From: Rheinheimera sp.
GTDB lineage: Bacteria > Pseudomonadota > Gammaproteobacteria > Enterobacterales > Alteromonadaceae
NCBI GenBank assembly: GCA_008015325.1
Contig: SSFI01000016.1
Location: 1 to 38,737 of the forward strand
Length of the DNA: 38,737 nt
Reading direction: 5' to 3'
The notes under the pieces are model-generated. The model was not told the DNA's origin. It made no database searches and worked only from the letters and a program-made list of their open reading frames with translations. Positions within the stretch are counted from its first letter, which is position 1. Each line of letters starts with the position of its first letter. Shown one piece after another: positions 23,801 through 33,023 of this stretch. A program made the translations under genes and the position numbers.

Positions 23801-24927
23801 CCTGGGCCTCCAAAGCGCCGCGCCAAGACCTGCACCTGTTCATCATCCAGTTTCAGCAGGCTGGTCATACTAAAATTACTGTCGGCAGTATCAATGCTAA
23901 TCTCTGCCTGAAAATATGCCGATTTCACGGCAAACAAAGCTTTTACTTCAGCAGTCGGAGTTTGGCTGAATACCGAACTGTTGCTGCTGAAAAAATCTTC
24001 TACGCTGTCGTAGCCTTTATCTGGCCGGCCGTTGATCACACTTTTGGCGTCATCTTCACTCAGGCCCGGGATCAACGCAGCCAGCACCGGCGCCTGTTGC
24101 TCTGTCATCGTATTGACGTTGAGCTGCAGCTTACTGACCTGCGGGATCACACAGACCAGCGGTGCGACCAGCGCATAATCCGCTGGCGTTATATCTAGAA
24201 TGACCCGCAACTCAGATTTGCTGACCATCAGGCTATTGGCAGTGTAATACGGCATTTCCAGTGCGGCATAATCGTTCTCTTCTGCACTGCCGGCATTTTG
24301 CAACGTGTTGTCCGGATCCAGCCAGTCGGTGACCCGCGCCACCAGATAATCTGGCGGCAACGATAAATCCACCGCATTTTGCTCCAGCAAACGTAAAAAC
24401 GCCTGTTGTGCCGGAGTTTGCTGACCAGGTTTTGCGCTGTTTGCGCTATCGGCAGTGCTGCCTTTATTGGCGGCATCACCATCGCGGCCGGTGGTATTGC
24501 CCGGGTTATTGCTGTCGCCGCTATTGTTGCCGGCGTTATTATTCGGGCTATTGCCGCTATTCGCGCCCGGATTATTGTTGCCCGTCGGCAATAACGAGTT
24601 CAGGTTAAAACACGCCTGCAAATCGGTGACAGTGCCGCTAATCGTCGCCTGCTCGACCGGGAATACCGCCCCTTGGGTGGCCCATTCCTGGCTCAGGTTC
24701 GTGGTTTCTTTACCCGCGGCGGACTTTTTCAGCAGGCGCTGAATAAACTGCTCAGCCCCTAACGCCAGCCAAATCGCCTGTTGACGCTGCTGTAAATTAA
24801 TCTGCCGCTGTAATTCCAGCTGCAGGCGACCACTCATACTGACCGCAATCAGCACCACAAAAGCCACCACCATCATCACGGCGATCAGCGCGACACCTTG
24901 TTGCTTGCGCAGAAGCCGGTTATTCAT
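23797..24927 (-). CDS. gspK: Type II secretion minor pseudopilin K
   Basis: A 376-residue minor pseudopilin, at the tip of the pseudopilus with GspI and GspJ. The leader MNNRLLRKQQG is cleaved before VALIAVMMVVAFVVLI. The glutamate at position +5 found in other pseudopilins is absent, which is normal for GspK. LQACFNLNSLL and the later helical domain are typical. Residues about 115-170 are a low-complexity stretch rich in Asn, Gly and Ser, not normal for the family and making the protein longer than the usual 320-340 residues. It overlaps gspJ (ATGA) and gspL. Confidence 0.93.
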   Translation of the reverse strand: MNNRLLRKQQGVALIAVMMVVAFVVLIAVSMSGRLQLELQRQINLQQRQQAIWLALGAEQFIQRLLKKSAAGKETTNLSQEWATQGAVFPVEQATISGTVTDLQACFNLNSLLPTGNNNPGANSGNSPNNNAGNNSGDSNNPGNTTGRDGDAANKGSTADSANSAKPGQQTPAQQAFLRLLEQNAVDLSLPPDYLVARVTDWLDPDNTLQNAGSAEENDYAALEMPYYTANSLMVSKSELRVILDITPADYALVAPLVCVIPQVSKLQLNVNTMTEQQAPVLAALIPGLSEDDAKSVINGRPDKGYDSVEDFFSSNSSVFSQTPTAEVKALFAVKSAYFQAEISIDTADSNFSMTSLLKLDDEQVQVLARRFGGPG

Positions 24928-25541
24928 CGGCTCTCCTTCAGCGGCAGGCCAAACACCCGCTCAATCACGCCCAGCTGGGGTGATTTCAACGTCATTTTCA
25001 CCGCCAGTGGCCAGTTGCCCTGGTCCCAGAATTCTTTCCACTGCTCCTGACCGTCCTCTCTCACCAGATAACGGAATTTCAGTTCGTCGATGTCTTCCAG
25101 TAACGGCTGAACATTCGGCTCAGTACCGGTGACCGCATCCGGGTACAAATAATACAATCGTTGCAACTGACGCTCTTTTAACCGGTAACCGACCAGTTGC
25201 ACTTCACTGCGCGCCAGCACCATACCGGGATTAGTCCAGCCGGCATGGCTGAAGGTAATACCATCGTCATCGCTTTCAATCCAGTTGACGGCACCGGCTA
25301 AGGTTTGTGCCACCGGCGCTTCGCCGTTGACGCGGATTTGTCTGGCAGAGATTTGCCAGAAATCGCGCTCGATCAGCATCATGGCGCGTTGTAATTGTTG
25401 TAAGCGTAAAGTCGCAGCCCTGGAGGCCTCGTCGCTGCGGGTGACGCTGTCTAGCACGGCAACAGACGCCAGGCCCACCAGCGCAAAGATCGCCACCGCC
25501 AGCAGCATTTCAATAAACGTAAAACCGCGGTTACTCTGCAC
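24924..25541 (-). CDS. gspJ: Type II secretion minor pseudopilin J
   Basis: A prepilin-like protein, 205 residues from a GTG at 25541. The cleavage motif is RG|FTFIEMLLAVAIFALVG. The GTG gives a leader of six residues, the usual short pseudopilin type, and overlaps gspI by 11 bases. An upstream ATG at 25577 would add 12 residues and overlap gspI by 47 bases. Neither has a strong binding site, so the start is uncertain. GspJ is part of the tip complex with GspI and GspK. Confidence 0.9.
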   Translation of the reverse strand: MQSNRGFTFIEMLLAVAIFALVGLASVAVLDSVTRSDEASRAATLRLQQLQRAMMLIERDFWQISARQIRVNGEAPVAQTLAGAVNWIESDDDGITFSHAGWTNPGMVLARSEVQLVGYRLKERQLQRLYYLYPDAVTGTEPNVQPLLEDIDELKFRYLVREDGQEQWKEFWDQGNWPLAVKMTLKSPQLGVIERVFGLPLKESR

Positions 25542-25905
25542 TTTGCCGTCCGATAAAGGTCTGTAAGCGGCTGACAATCCGTTCCGGTTCTTCCACCGGC
25601 CGCACTGTCACTTTCAGCATGCGGAATTCGGCATCGTCGGTTTCCAGCACTTCCAGCACCCACTTCCAGCGATTTTTCGCCATCTCGGCTTCGCCTTCCC
25701 GGGGCTGCGGTGGCCAGCGCGTTTCAAGCCGCGCCAACTGCAATTGGTTTTCGGCGACATAACCGGCCATCGTCATCTCTTCGATCATGCCCATAGCGCG
25801 AATATGTTCAGTGGTGGCGCGCATTACCGCTACGCCGGCAATGGCAAATACTGCCATCGCTATCATCAGCTCAATCAGCGTGAAGCCGTTAACGCGCCTG
25901 TTCAA
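25531..25905 (-). CDS. gspI: Type II secretion minor pseudopilin I
   Basis: A 124-residue minor pseudopilin that nucleates the tip complex. The leader MNRRVNG precedes FTLIELMIAMAVFAIAGVAV, with the +5 glutamate present. Residues NQLQLARLETRWPP match the family, and the length is normal. It overlaps the 3' end of gspH by 17 bases and runs into gspJ. Confidence 0.94.
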   Translation of the reverse strand: MNRRVNGFTLIELMIAMAVFAIAGVAVMRATTEHIRAMGMIEEMTMAGYVAENQLQLARLETRWPPQPREGEAEMAKNRWKWVLEVLETDDAEFRMLKVTVRPVEEPERIVSRLQTFIGRQSAE

Positions 25906-26599
25906 GCTGCCCCCGCTCCAGTGGAATACTGAATACCGCTTTGAGGCTTTGCGTCAGCACCGGTCTTTCGCTGTCTTCTTGCAGTTCCAGCAAAAACGGG
26001 CTGATTTCACCGCTGGATAAAATAAACACAGTTGGATAGCGCGGGTCTTTTTTCTGCGGCGGCGTGGTCTGAATCCCGGTTTGCCGTTTCACTGGTTGTT
26101 TCACTTTACCGTCTGCCCGTTCTTTATCCGCTTCGGCTTGTTGTTTTTGTTCTTCCGCCAGCTGCTGCTCTGCGGCCAGTTCATCAAAACTATTGGCTTC
26201 GGACAAACCATCATCTTCCGGCTCAAACTCGGCGCGGCTCAGCAGATTTTGCTCGGCCCATTCCAGGCCTTCTAATTCAATTTTTGCGCTAAAACCCGGC
26301 TTAAATTCATAAGGTGCCAGCGCTTTCGGCTCACGGATACTGCGCCACTTATCCTGTTCAAACAGCATAAAGCGGTAGCCTTTGTCATCAATATAAAGCC
26401 CCAGCTCAACATTTTTCAGCATCGCCAGTTCAGCAGCCAGTTGCACCCGCGCCTGCAGTTTTTCGGTTTCTTTTTCCAGCCGCTGCTGCCGGCTTTCGCC
26501 ACTGAAGGAATACACCACAGTGGCGGCCAGCAATCCGATTAACAGGATCACCAGCAGCACTTCAATCAGGGTAAAACCTCCGGCGCGGCTTGTGTTCAT
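25889..26599 (-). CDS. gspH: Type II secretion minor pseudopilin H
   Basis: A 236-residue minor pseudopilin. The leader MNTSRAGG precedes FTLIEVLLVILLIGLLAATVV. The body includes GLYIDDKGYRFMLFEQDKW and the C-terminal VFILSSGEISPFLLEL, which fit GspH. Between them, residues about 125-185 are a charged stretch rich in Glu, Gln, Lys and Ala that is absent from typical GspH of about 170-195 residues. It shares one base with the gspG stop (TAATG) and overlaps gspI. Confidence 0.92.
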   Translation of the reverse strand: MNTSRAGGFTLIEVLLVILLIGLLAATVVYSFSGESRQQRLEKETEKLQARVQLAAELAMLKNVELGLYIDDKGYRFMLFEQDKWRSIREPKALAPYEFKPGFSAKIELEGLEWAEQNLLSRAEFEPEDDGLSEANSFDELAAEQQLAEEQKQQAEADKERADGKVKQPVKRQTGIQTTPPQKKDPRYPTVFILSSGEISPFLLELQEDSERPVLTQSLKAVFSIPLERGQLEQAR

Positions 26600-27036
26600 T
26601 AGTTTTGTGGCTCTTCGCCACCATCTAAATTCCAGTTACCGATATCATCTTCAGTGCCGGCAGAGCGGTCCGGACCAGCCGAGAAGATATCAATTTTGCC
26701 CATCTCACCCGGGCTTGCCAGCTGATATTCGCCATTCCACGGATCTTTCGGCAGGCGTTTGATGTAACCGCCCTCCGGGTAGCTGAGTGGCATCGGCTCA
26801 GAAGTTGGCTGGGTGGTTAATGCCTGTAAACCTTGTTCTGTGGTTGGATAAAAACCGTTTTGCATCTTGTATAAATCCAGCGCGTTTTCCAGCTGCTGAA
26901 TATCAACCACCACTTTTTGCTTGTCGGCCTGCTCTTTGTTGCCCATCAGGTTCGGTACCACCATACTGGCAATAATGCCGAGAATAACGATAACCACCAT
27001 CACTTCTAACAGGGTAAAACCACGTGAACGTTGCAT
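26599..27036 (-). CDS. gspG: Type II secretion major pseudopilin G
   Basis: A 145-residue major pseudopilin, the main subunit of the pseudopilus piston. The leader MQRSRG precedes FTLLEVMVVIVILGIIASMVVPNLM. The YPTTEQGLQAL and GGYIKRLPKDPWNGEYQ motifs and the C-terminal calcium-site region (DIFSAGPDRSAGTEDDIGNW) are classical. A very strong GGAGGAGGT site lies seven bases before the ATG, within the last codons of gspF, consistent with the need for many copies. Confidence 0.97.
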   Translation of the reverse strand: MQRSRGFTLLEVMVVIVILGIIASMVVPNLMGNKEQADKQKVVVDIQQLENALDLYKMQNGFYPTTEQGLQALTTQPTSEPMPLSYPEGGYIKRLPKDPWNGEYQLASPGEMGKIDIFSAGPDRSAGTEDDIGNWNLDGGEEPQN

Positions 27037-27040
27037 TGTA

Positions 27041-28264
27041 TTAACCTCCTCCTACTAAATTGTTCAGTGCCAGAATCGGCTGCAATATCGCCATCACGAT
27101 AAACAGCACCATCCCGGCCATCACCGCGACCAGCGCCGGCTCAAACACTTTGAGCGAGACTGTGACCAGGGTTTCAAATTCTTTATCCTGACTATTGGCC
27201 GCGCGTTCCAGCATGCCATCGAGCTGACCGCTTTTTTCACCGCTGGCAATCATATGCAGCATCATCGGCGGGAATAATTTGGTCTGATCCAGCGCCGACC
27301 GCAGCGAAGCACCTTCGCGTACCCGGCCGGTGGCTTCGCCAATCATTTGTTTCATATAGCTGTTGTCCAGCACGTCGGCACTGATGCGCATCGCCTCTAA
27401 CAAAGGCACGGCGCTGGCATTCAGAATACTTAAAGTGCGGGCAAAACGAGCGGTATTAAGGCCACGCGCCACTTTACCGATGAGCCCCATGCGTAAAATG
27501 GTACGGTCATACTTCAGTTTCAGCGCTGGTTTACGCAGCGCCCGTTTCAGTGCAGTCACCGCGAGCATAATCAGCAGCACCAGATAAAGGCCATAACTGC
27601 GGATAAACTCACTGGCAGCGATCAAAAACAAGGTCGAACCCGGCAGCGACTGGCCCATATGGTCAAACTGCTCAACAATTTTCGGCACTACCAATGCCAG
27701 CAGAATGCTGATCACCATCACGGCAAAAAAGGTCAGAATGGCCGGATACAACATCGCCTGCATAAGCTGACTACGCATATGCTGGCGTTGTTCGGTGTAA
27801 TCAGCCAGCCGGTTTAGTACTGCATCGAGGTGACCTGATTTCTCACCGGCCGCCACCATAGAGCGGAACAAATGGTCAAACACATGCGGAAATTCGGCCA
27901 GACCTTCGGCCAAGCTGTAACCTTCCACCACTTTGGAGCGTACGCCCATCATCATATTGCGCAGCCGCGGTTTTTCGCATTGCTCGGCTACCGCCAGCAA
28001 GGCGTTTTCAATCGGCAATGCTGCTTCCACCAGCGTGGCGATTTGCCGGGTGATCAAGGCCAAATCAGCAGCGCTGATGCCGCTTTGAAACCAGTTGCGG
28101 CCACTGGCGATGATTTTTTCCTGCTGCGACGCCAGCTCAATACTGACCGGCGTCAGCTTACGCTCGCGCAGCAGCTGGCGGGCATGGCGGGCGTTATCAG
28201 CTTCCAGCACACCTTTGGACGATTTGCCACGCGCATCCAGCGCCTGATATTCAAAGGCAGCCAC
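27041..28264 (-). CDS. gspF: Type II secretion inner membrane protein F
   Basis: A 407-residue polytopic inner membrane platform protein. Two homologous halves, each with a cytoplasmic helical domain, are visible; the second-half motif IASGEKSGQLDGMLERAA is typical. Three membrane segments lie at about 170-190, 220-245 and 375-400. The start is GTG, sharing one base with the gspE stop (TAGTG). The last residues VGGG are encoded by the sequence that serves as the gspG ribosome binding site. Confidence 0.96.
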   Translation of the reverse strand: MAAFEYQALDARGKSSKGVLEADNARHARQLLRERKLTPVSIELASQQEKIIASGRNWFQSGISAADLALITRQIATLVEAALPIENALLAVAEQCEKPRLRNMMMGVRSKVVEGYSLAEGLAEFPHVFDHLFRSMVAAGEKSGHLDAVLNRLADYTEQRQHMRSQLMQAMLYPAILTFFAVMVISILLALVVPKIVEQFDHMGQSLPGSTLFLIAASEFIRSYGLYLVLLIMLAVTALKRALRKPALKLKYDRTILRMGLIGKVARGLNTARFARTLSILNASAVPLLEAMRISADVLDNSYMKQMIGEATGRVREGASLRSALDQTKLFPPMMLHMIASGEKSGQLDGMLERAANSQDKEFETLVTVSLKVFEPALVAVMAGMVLFIVMAILQPILALNNLVGGG

Positions 28265-29766
28265 TATGCATCCTCACGCGTCACGCGCAGCACTTCTTCC
28301 AGCGTGGTGATGCCGGCCAGCACTTTGGAAAAACCGTCCTGACGAATACTTGGGCTTTGACTGCGGATATATTTTTCGATCGCCTGCTCGCCTTTACCGT
28401 TATGAATCAGTTCACGGCAATGTTCGTCGACGACGATCAGTTCGTGGATACCGGTCCGGCCGCGATAACCGGTCTGGTTACATTGCTCGCAACCAACGGC
28501 GCGGAAAATCGGTGCTGCTTCGGTTTTTTTCACACCGAGCATCGCTCGTTCTTCTTTATCCGGCTCGTGGCTTTGTTTGCAATGTGGACATAAAGTGCGC
28601 ACCAGCCGCTGCGCCAGCACGCCGAGCAAACTGCTGGATAACAGGAAAGGTTCAATACCCATATCTTCCAGCCGGGTGATAGCGCCGGAAGCGGTGTTGG
28701 TGTGCAGCGTCGACAACACCAGGTGGCCGGTCAAACTGGCCTGCACCGCAATTTGCGCGGTTTCCAGGTCACGGATTTCACCGACCATTACCACGTCCGG
28801 GTCCTGACGCAAAATGGCGCGCAAGCCGCGGGCGAAGGTCATATTCACTTTGGTGTTGACCTGAGTCTGACCTATGCCTTCAAGCTCATATTCAATCGGG
28901 TCTTCCACCGTCAGAATATTACGGTCTTTGGTGTTGATATCGGTAAGACCAGCATAGAGCGTGGTGGATTTACCGGAACCTGTCGGGCCGGTCACCAGAA
29001 TAATGCCGTGCGGCTTCAAAATCAGCTCAGCAAAGGCCTGCTGCACTGACAAGGTCATGCCCAAATCTGCCAGATTCAGGTGCGAATTGTTTTTGTCGAG
29101 TAAACGCAGCACCACCCGTTCGCCATGGCTCGACGGCATGGTCGATACCCGCACGTCGACGGCGCGGCCGGCGATGCGCAGACTGATACGGCCATCCTGC
29201 GGCACGCGTTTTTCTGCAATATCGAGTTTGGCCATGACTTTGATCCGAGACACCAGCAGGCTCGACAGTTTGCGGTTCGGCCGCAGCATTTCACGCAGCA
29301 CGCCGTCGATGCGAAAGCGCACTACTAAGGCTTTTTCAAAAGTCTCAACGTGGATATCCGAAGCACCCAGCTTAATGGCTTCACCCAGCATGGCGTTAAT
29401 CAGCTTGATGATCGGCGCGTCGTCTTCGTTTTCCAGTAAGTCTTCGGTTTCCGGAATTTCATCAGCCAGCGAGGCCAGATTCACTTCGTTGCCGATGTCT
29501 TGCATAATTTGCTGCGCTTCGCTGGAATCGCGCTGATACGCCGCTTCCAGCATGGCTTCAAATTCCACTGCACTCATGCGCTGAATCGAAAACGGCTGGT
29601 TCAGCAAACGGCGGATCTCAAGCAGAGCTGCTGCTGTAGTTTCCGGGGCGATCAGCAGTTGCCACACACCGCCAGCGTCCTGTTGTAACAGGACTTTATG
29701 CCGTTTGGCAAAACCGAACGGCAAGCGGATTTTTACGCTGCCTTCAGGCAGGTCAACCGCCGCCAT
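28264..29766 (-). CDS. gspE: Type II secretion ATPase E
   Basis: A 500-residue cytoplasmic hexameric ATPase that powers pseudopilus assembly. Walker A is GPTGSGKST (260-268), followed by the Asp box ([13 protein letters not shown]), Walker B (VGEIRD) and His box regions. A zinc-binding four-cysteine module (CPHC and CEQC) lies in the C-terminal domain, as in type II secretion and pilus ATPases. The N-terminal domain binds GspL. The start ATG directly follows the gspD stop with no gap. Confidence 0.97.
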   Translation of the reverse strand: MAAVDLPEGSVKIRLPFGFAKRHKVLLQQDAGGVWQLLIAPETTAAALLEIRRLLNQPFSIQRMSAVEFEAMLEAAYQRDSSEAQQIMQDIGNEVNLASLADEIPETEDLLENEDDAPIIKLINAMLGEAIKLGASDIHVETFEKALVVRFRIDGVLREMLRPNRKLSSLLVSRIKVMAKLDIAEKRVPQDGRISLRIAGRAVDVRVSTMPSSHGERVVLRLLDKNNSHLNLADLGMTLSVQQAFAELILKPHGIILVTGPTGSGKSTTLYAGLTDINTKDRNILTVEDPIEYELEGIGQTQVNTKVNMTFARGLRAILRQDPDVVMVGEIRDLETAQIAVQASLTGHLVLSTLHTNTASGAITRLEDMGIEPFLLSSSLLGVLAQRLVRTLCPHCKQSHEPDKEERAMLGVKKTEAAPIFRAVGCEQCNQTGYRGRTGIHELIVVDEHCRELIHNGKGEQAIEKYIRSQSPSIRQDGFSKVLAGITTLEEVLRVTREDA

Positions 29767-31866
29767 TTATTGGTTGCCCTCAGACTGATCTGCTTTGGCC
29801 GGATTAGTCTCGCCTTTGTCCATCTGCTCCAGCCGCTGCTGAATTTCCGGCGGCAGTGCTTTGTCTTTGCCCCAGACCGGCATTTCCGGCGTATCAGTCT
29901 CCGGCATCAGCGACACGCCATCGTCTTGTTTATTCAACTGCTGCGCGCGCATGTAGTTGTATTTACGCTGGCTGACTTCATTCATCACGCCGCCGTCGCG
30001 CATAATGGTCGGTTTGATAAAGACCATCAGATTACGTTTTTTCTTGCTGGTACTGGTCGAGCGGAATAAATGCCCCAGCACCGGAATATCGCCGAGCAGC
30101 GGCACTTTGGATTCGCTTTGCTGTACGTCTTCATCAATCAGGCCGCCCAACACCACAGTGGCGCCATCGTCGGCCATCACTGTAGTTTTGATTTCACGTT
30201 TGGCGATAATCAGGTCACCGTCAATTGCACCAGCGCGGCTGGACACTTCCTGCTCAATGGTCAGCCGGACCGCATTACCTTCATTGATTTGCGGTGTCAC
30301 TTTGAGTTTGATACCAATCTCTTTACGATCTTTGGTGGTAAAAGGGCTGTTACCGTTTTGGCCCGGGCTGGTAGTGGTGTTCACCGGCACTTCTTCACCG
30401 ACGATAAAAAACGATTCCTGGTTATCCAGCGTAGTGATATGCGGCGTGGCCAGAATGTTCGAGTCGGTGTCCGCTTTGACGGCCTGGATAATGGCACCCC
30501 AGTCGTCTTTCACCACGCCGAGCATCGCACCGCTGACCTGGCCTAAGACAGTGCCCAGCGCCGTGTAGTCACCCGGAGTATCGGGATCCTGCACTGTTTC
30601 ACTTGGCACACCCGGAATAGTTGATTGCACCACACGCGGCGGCGGTGTGACCTTGCGGGCAGCCGCTGCAGCCGCGGCGACCGACGATACCGGCACCACA
30701 CCATTGTTAAACTGGGTGATCCCACCTTCAGCCGAAATCAGTTGCACCCCGAGGTTAATACCAGCGGTTTCACCGACTTCCACAATAATGGCTTCGACCA
30801 GCACCTGCGCACGGCGGATATCGACCTGGCGGATCACTTCTTCTAAGTTACGCAGCATGTCGGGCTGCGCTGTGATAATCACCGAGTTACTCTCGGTGTG
30901 GGCTTCAATACTGACTTCACGGTTGGAGCCACGGCTACCGCCGCCTTGTGACCCCTGCTGGCTCTGGGCTGAATTGGCCGCTGCCACCATCGAGTTGGAA
31001 ACGCCTTGCAGGACTTTAACCAAATCTTCGGCTTTCGCGTACTTCAGGTAATAAACCCGGGTATTGCCCTGACTTTCCTGTTCCGCATCCAGCCGTTTCA
31101 CAATCTCCGATACCCGCTGGCGCGCCTGCAATTCGCCGGACACAATCACGCTGTTGGTGCGCTCGTCGGCGACAATTTTCGGAATAAGGAATTCTGGCTG
31201 GTCGCCTTGACCTTGTTTTTTATAGATATTTTCTAAAATCCGCACCACTTCAGCAGCCGAAGCAAAACTTAAGCGGATAATTTCAATATCCTGGTTACCA
31301 GCTTTATCAACGCGCTGGATAATATCCACCAACCGGTTTACCACTTCCGCCTGGCCGGTCATCATAATGACGTTAGACGGGTCGTAGTTGACGACATGGC
31401 CACCACCGGCCTGGTCGGTAAACTGACGCAGCAACGGTGCAAGTTCACGCACAGAGACGTTTTTGACCTGCACGACGCGGGTCACCATTTCATCGCCAAT
31501 CCCGCTGTTATTGTCACCCACCACCGGGATGTTCGACATTTTGGCGTCTTTTTGCCGCACGACCTTCAGTACGCCGCTTTTCATCTCCACGATGGAAAAG
31601 TCGTAAACTTCCAGTACATTGAGGAAAAACTGATAGTACTGCTGCTCGTTCAGCATCTCATAAGAACGCACATTGATACGGCCGCGCACCTGGGGGTCGA
31701 CAATGATGGTTTTATTCAGGTTTTTGCCGACAATATTAATAAATTCGGTGATTTCAGTGCCTTTAAAATTCGGCTGATATTCAACCGCAGCACTGAAAAA
31801 GCTCAGCAGCGCCAAGGCACCCAGTTGCAGCTTTAAAGACGGAAGGCGAAAGATAGTTGATTTCAT
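29767..31866 (-). CDS. gspD: Type II secretion outer membrane secretin D
   Basis: A 699-residue secretin that forms the outer membrane channel. A signal peptide (about 1-27, ending SFFSA) precedes N0 (FKGTEITEFINIVGKNLNKTIIVDP), then N1, N2 and N3 domains with the conserved RVVQVKNVSVRELAPLLRQ region. The secretin core includes the VPLLGDIPVLGHLFRS motif. A Ser/Gly-rich flexible stretch (SQQGSQGGGSRGSNRE) lies in N3. The C-terminal tail may bind a pilotin. It is 27 bases downstream of gspC and directly abuts gspE. Confidence 0.97.
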   Translation of the reverse strand: MKSTIFRLPSLKLQLGALALLSFFSAAVEYQPNFKGTEITEFINIVGKNLNKTIIVDPQVRGRINVRSYEMLNEQQYYQFFLNVLEVYDFSIVEMKSGVLKVVRQKDAKMSNIPVVGDNNSGIGDEMVTRVVQVKNVSVRELAPLLRQFTDQAGGGHVVNYDPSNVIMMTGQAEVVNRLVDIIQRVDKAGNQDIEIIRLSFASAAEVVRILENIYKKQGQGDQPEFLIPKIVADERTNSVIVSGELQARQRVSEIVKRLDAEQESQGNTRVYYLKYAKAEDLVKVLQGVSNSMVAAANSAQSQQGSQGGGSRGSNREVSIEAHTESNSVIITAQPDMLRNLEEVIRQVDIRRAQVLVEAIIVEVGETAGINLGVQLISAEGGITQFNNGVVPVSSVAAAAAAARKVTPPPRVVQSTIPGVPSETVQDPDTPGDYTALGTVLGQVSGAMLGVVKDDWGAIIQAVKADTDSNILATPHITTLDNQESFFIVGEEVPVNTTTSPGQNGNSPFTTKDRKEIGIKLKVTPQINEGNAVRLTIEQEVSSRAGAIDGDLIIAKREIKTTVMADDGATVVLGGLIDEDVQQSESKVPLLGDIPVLGHLFRSTSTSKKKRNLMVFIKPTIMRDGGVMNEVSQRKYNYMRAQQLNKQDDGVSLMPETDTPEMPVWGKDKALPPEIQQRLEQMDKGETNPAKADQSEGNQ

Positions 31867-31893
31867 TGAAAATATGCCATTCTGTACAGGTTG

Positions 31894-32826
31894 TTATTGT
31901 GACAGGCTTACCTGGATGTCGCGGATCTCACCGTCACGTTCTATTTTAATCGACGCTTGGCTCGCCTCGCGTAATTCGTTGATCACGCCATAAGCCTGCT
32001 GCATATCGTTCAGGCGGACGCCGTTAATTTCTATAGCCACATCATTGGGCTTCAGTCCCATCCGGGCAAAGAATTCAGCGTCTTTACCGGGCAGCAAAGC
32101 ATAACCATACATCTGGCCGTTGCGATGGCGTGGTGTGATCCGGACATAATCAAAAAACTTGGCTGGTTCATTCAGCATTTCCCGCCGCATACTGGCGACT
32201 TCTTCCGCTGCCGGACTATAAGACTCAGGGGCTGGAGCTACTTCCGCCAGCGCAGTTTCATTCACAGCACCGTTCACTTCACTGAGTTTCTGATATTCGA
32301 CGCCGTCTAACATCAGTGTCTCCATCCGGCCGGACACCTGCAGTAATACCCGGTCTTCCAGCACCTGTTTCAACACTGCAGACGTGCCTTCAATTTGTTC
32401 ATCGATAGCGTAAACCTGCTCAACCCCGCTGTTTTCAATGACAGCTGTGCCCTGCTCAGGTTTCACCGCAGTTGCGACTACGCCGGTCAGTTTCAGATTC
32501 AGGCTGGTTTGTGGCGCATCAGTCACGGTTTGCACCGGCGCCGGTTCGGCAGATTTAGGCTGGTACTGGCCAAATAAGCGGGCATCGATAAGGCGCTGGA
32601 TGTCCTGCGCTGAACTGGTCTGAGTGGTCACAACCCCAACCGGCGCAGCAACGGTGGTGGCGGGTGCTGCAGGCATCAACAGCCAACTGAAACGGGCTGC
32701 GAGCCAGGCCAGCAGCAGCAGGAATATCAATGCGAAAATACGATTAAGCAGGGTTACCGGCAGTTTTGCGTAAAACTGCTGCCACTGTGCTGCCCAATCC
32801 AGGCCAGAAAGTTGTTGCCAATTCAT
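31894..32826 (-). CDS. gspC: Type II secretion protein C
   Basis: A 310-residue bitopic inner membrane protein that links the inner membrane platform to the secretin and helps select substrates. One membrane segment (about 28-52) is followed by a linker, the HR domain (LNLKLTGVVATAVKPEQGTAVIE region) that contacts GspD N0, and a C-terminal PDZ domain (FARMGLKPNDVAIEINGVRL). It is the first gene of the gsp operon, with a promoter directly upstream. Confidence 0.95.
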   Translation of the reverse strand: MNWQQLSGLDWAAQWQQFYAKLPVTLLNRIFALIFLLLLAWLAARFSWLLMPAAPATTVAAPVGVVTTQTSSAQDIQRLIDARLFGQYQPKSAEPAPVQTVTDAPQTSLNLKLTGVVATAVKPEQGTAVIENSGVEQVYAIDEQIEGTSAVLKQVLEDRVLLQVSGRMETLMLDGVEYQKLSEVNGAVNETALAEVAPAPESYSPAAEEVASMRREMLNEPAKFFDYVRITPRHRNGQMYGYALLPGKDAEFFARMGLKPNDVAIEINGVRLNDMQQAYGVINELREASQASIKIERDGEIRDIQVSLSQ

Positions 32827-32855
32827 TGTAATGATTCTGTATCTAAACTGTTTTC

Positions 32856-32884
32856 ATCTTACTCAGTTGGCTCAGGAGCAACAA
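32856..32884 (-). promoter_or_regulatory. Promoter of the gsp operon
   Basis: On the minus strand TTGTTG (32879-32884), 17-bp spacer, TAAGAT (32856-32861), about 30 bases upstream of the gspC ATG. It is the only clear promoter found before the twelve tightly packed genes, so the cluster is probably one long transcript. A perfect 10-bp palindrome AAATGCATTT (32891-32900) lies just upstream. Confidence 0.55.
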
Positions 32885-33023
32885 GGCCAGCAAATGCATT
32901 TACCTTAAAATTACAGATAATAAACATTTGGCAACCATCGCAAGCCGGACTGAACAGCCCGTCATACTGGAGCAAAAGCCCTGATTATGCTATGTTCGCG
33001 CCAACTAGCGGAGCATAATACTG

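Noticed and set aside
25531-25577. Possible frameshift between gspI and gspJ suggested by a 47-base overlap
   Set aside because: Both genes have full leaders, membrane segments and ends; a GTG start for gspJ at 25541 reduces the overlap to 11 bases.
28961-29536. A 191-codon open frame antisense to gspE
   Set aside because: gspE is complete with all motifs; the antisense frame is Ser/Arg-rich, typical of a shadow of a GC-containing coding strand.
29957-30568. A 203-codon open frame antisense to gspD
   Set aside because: It mirrors the conserved secretin core, has no binding site and no recognisable domain.
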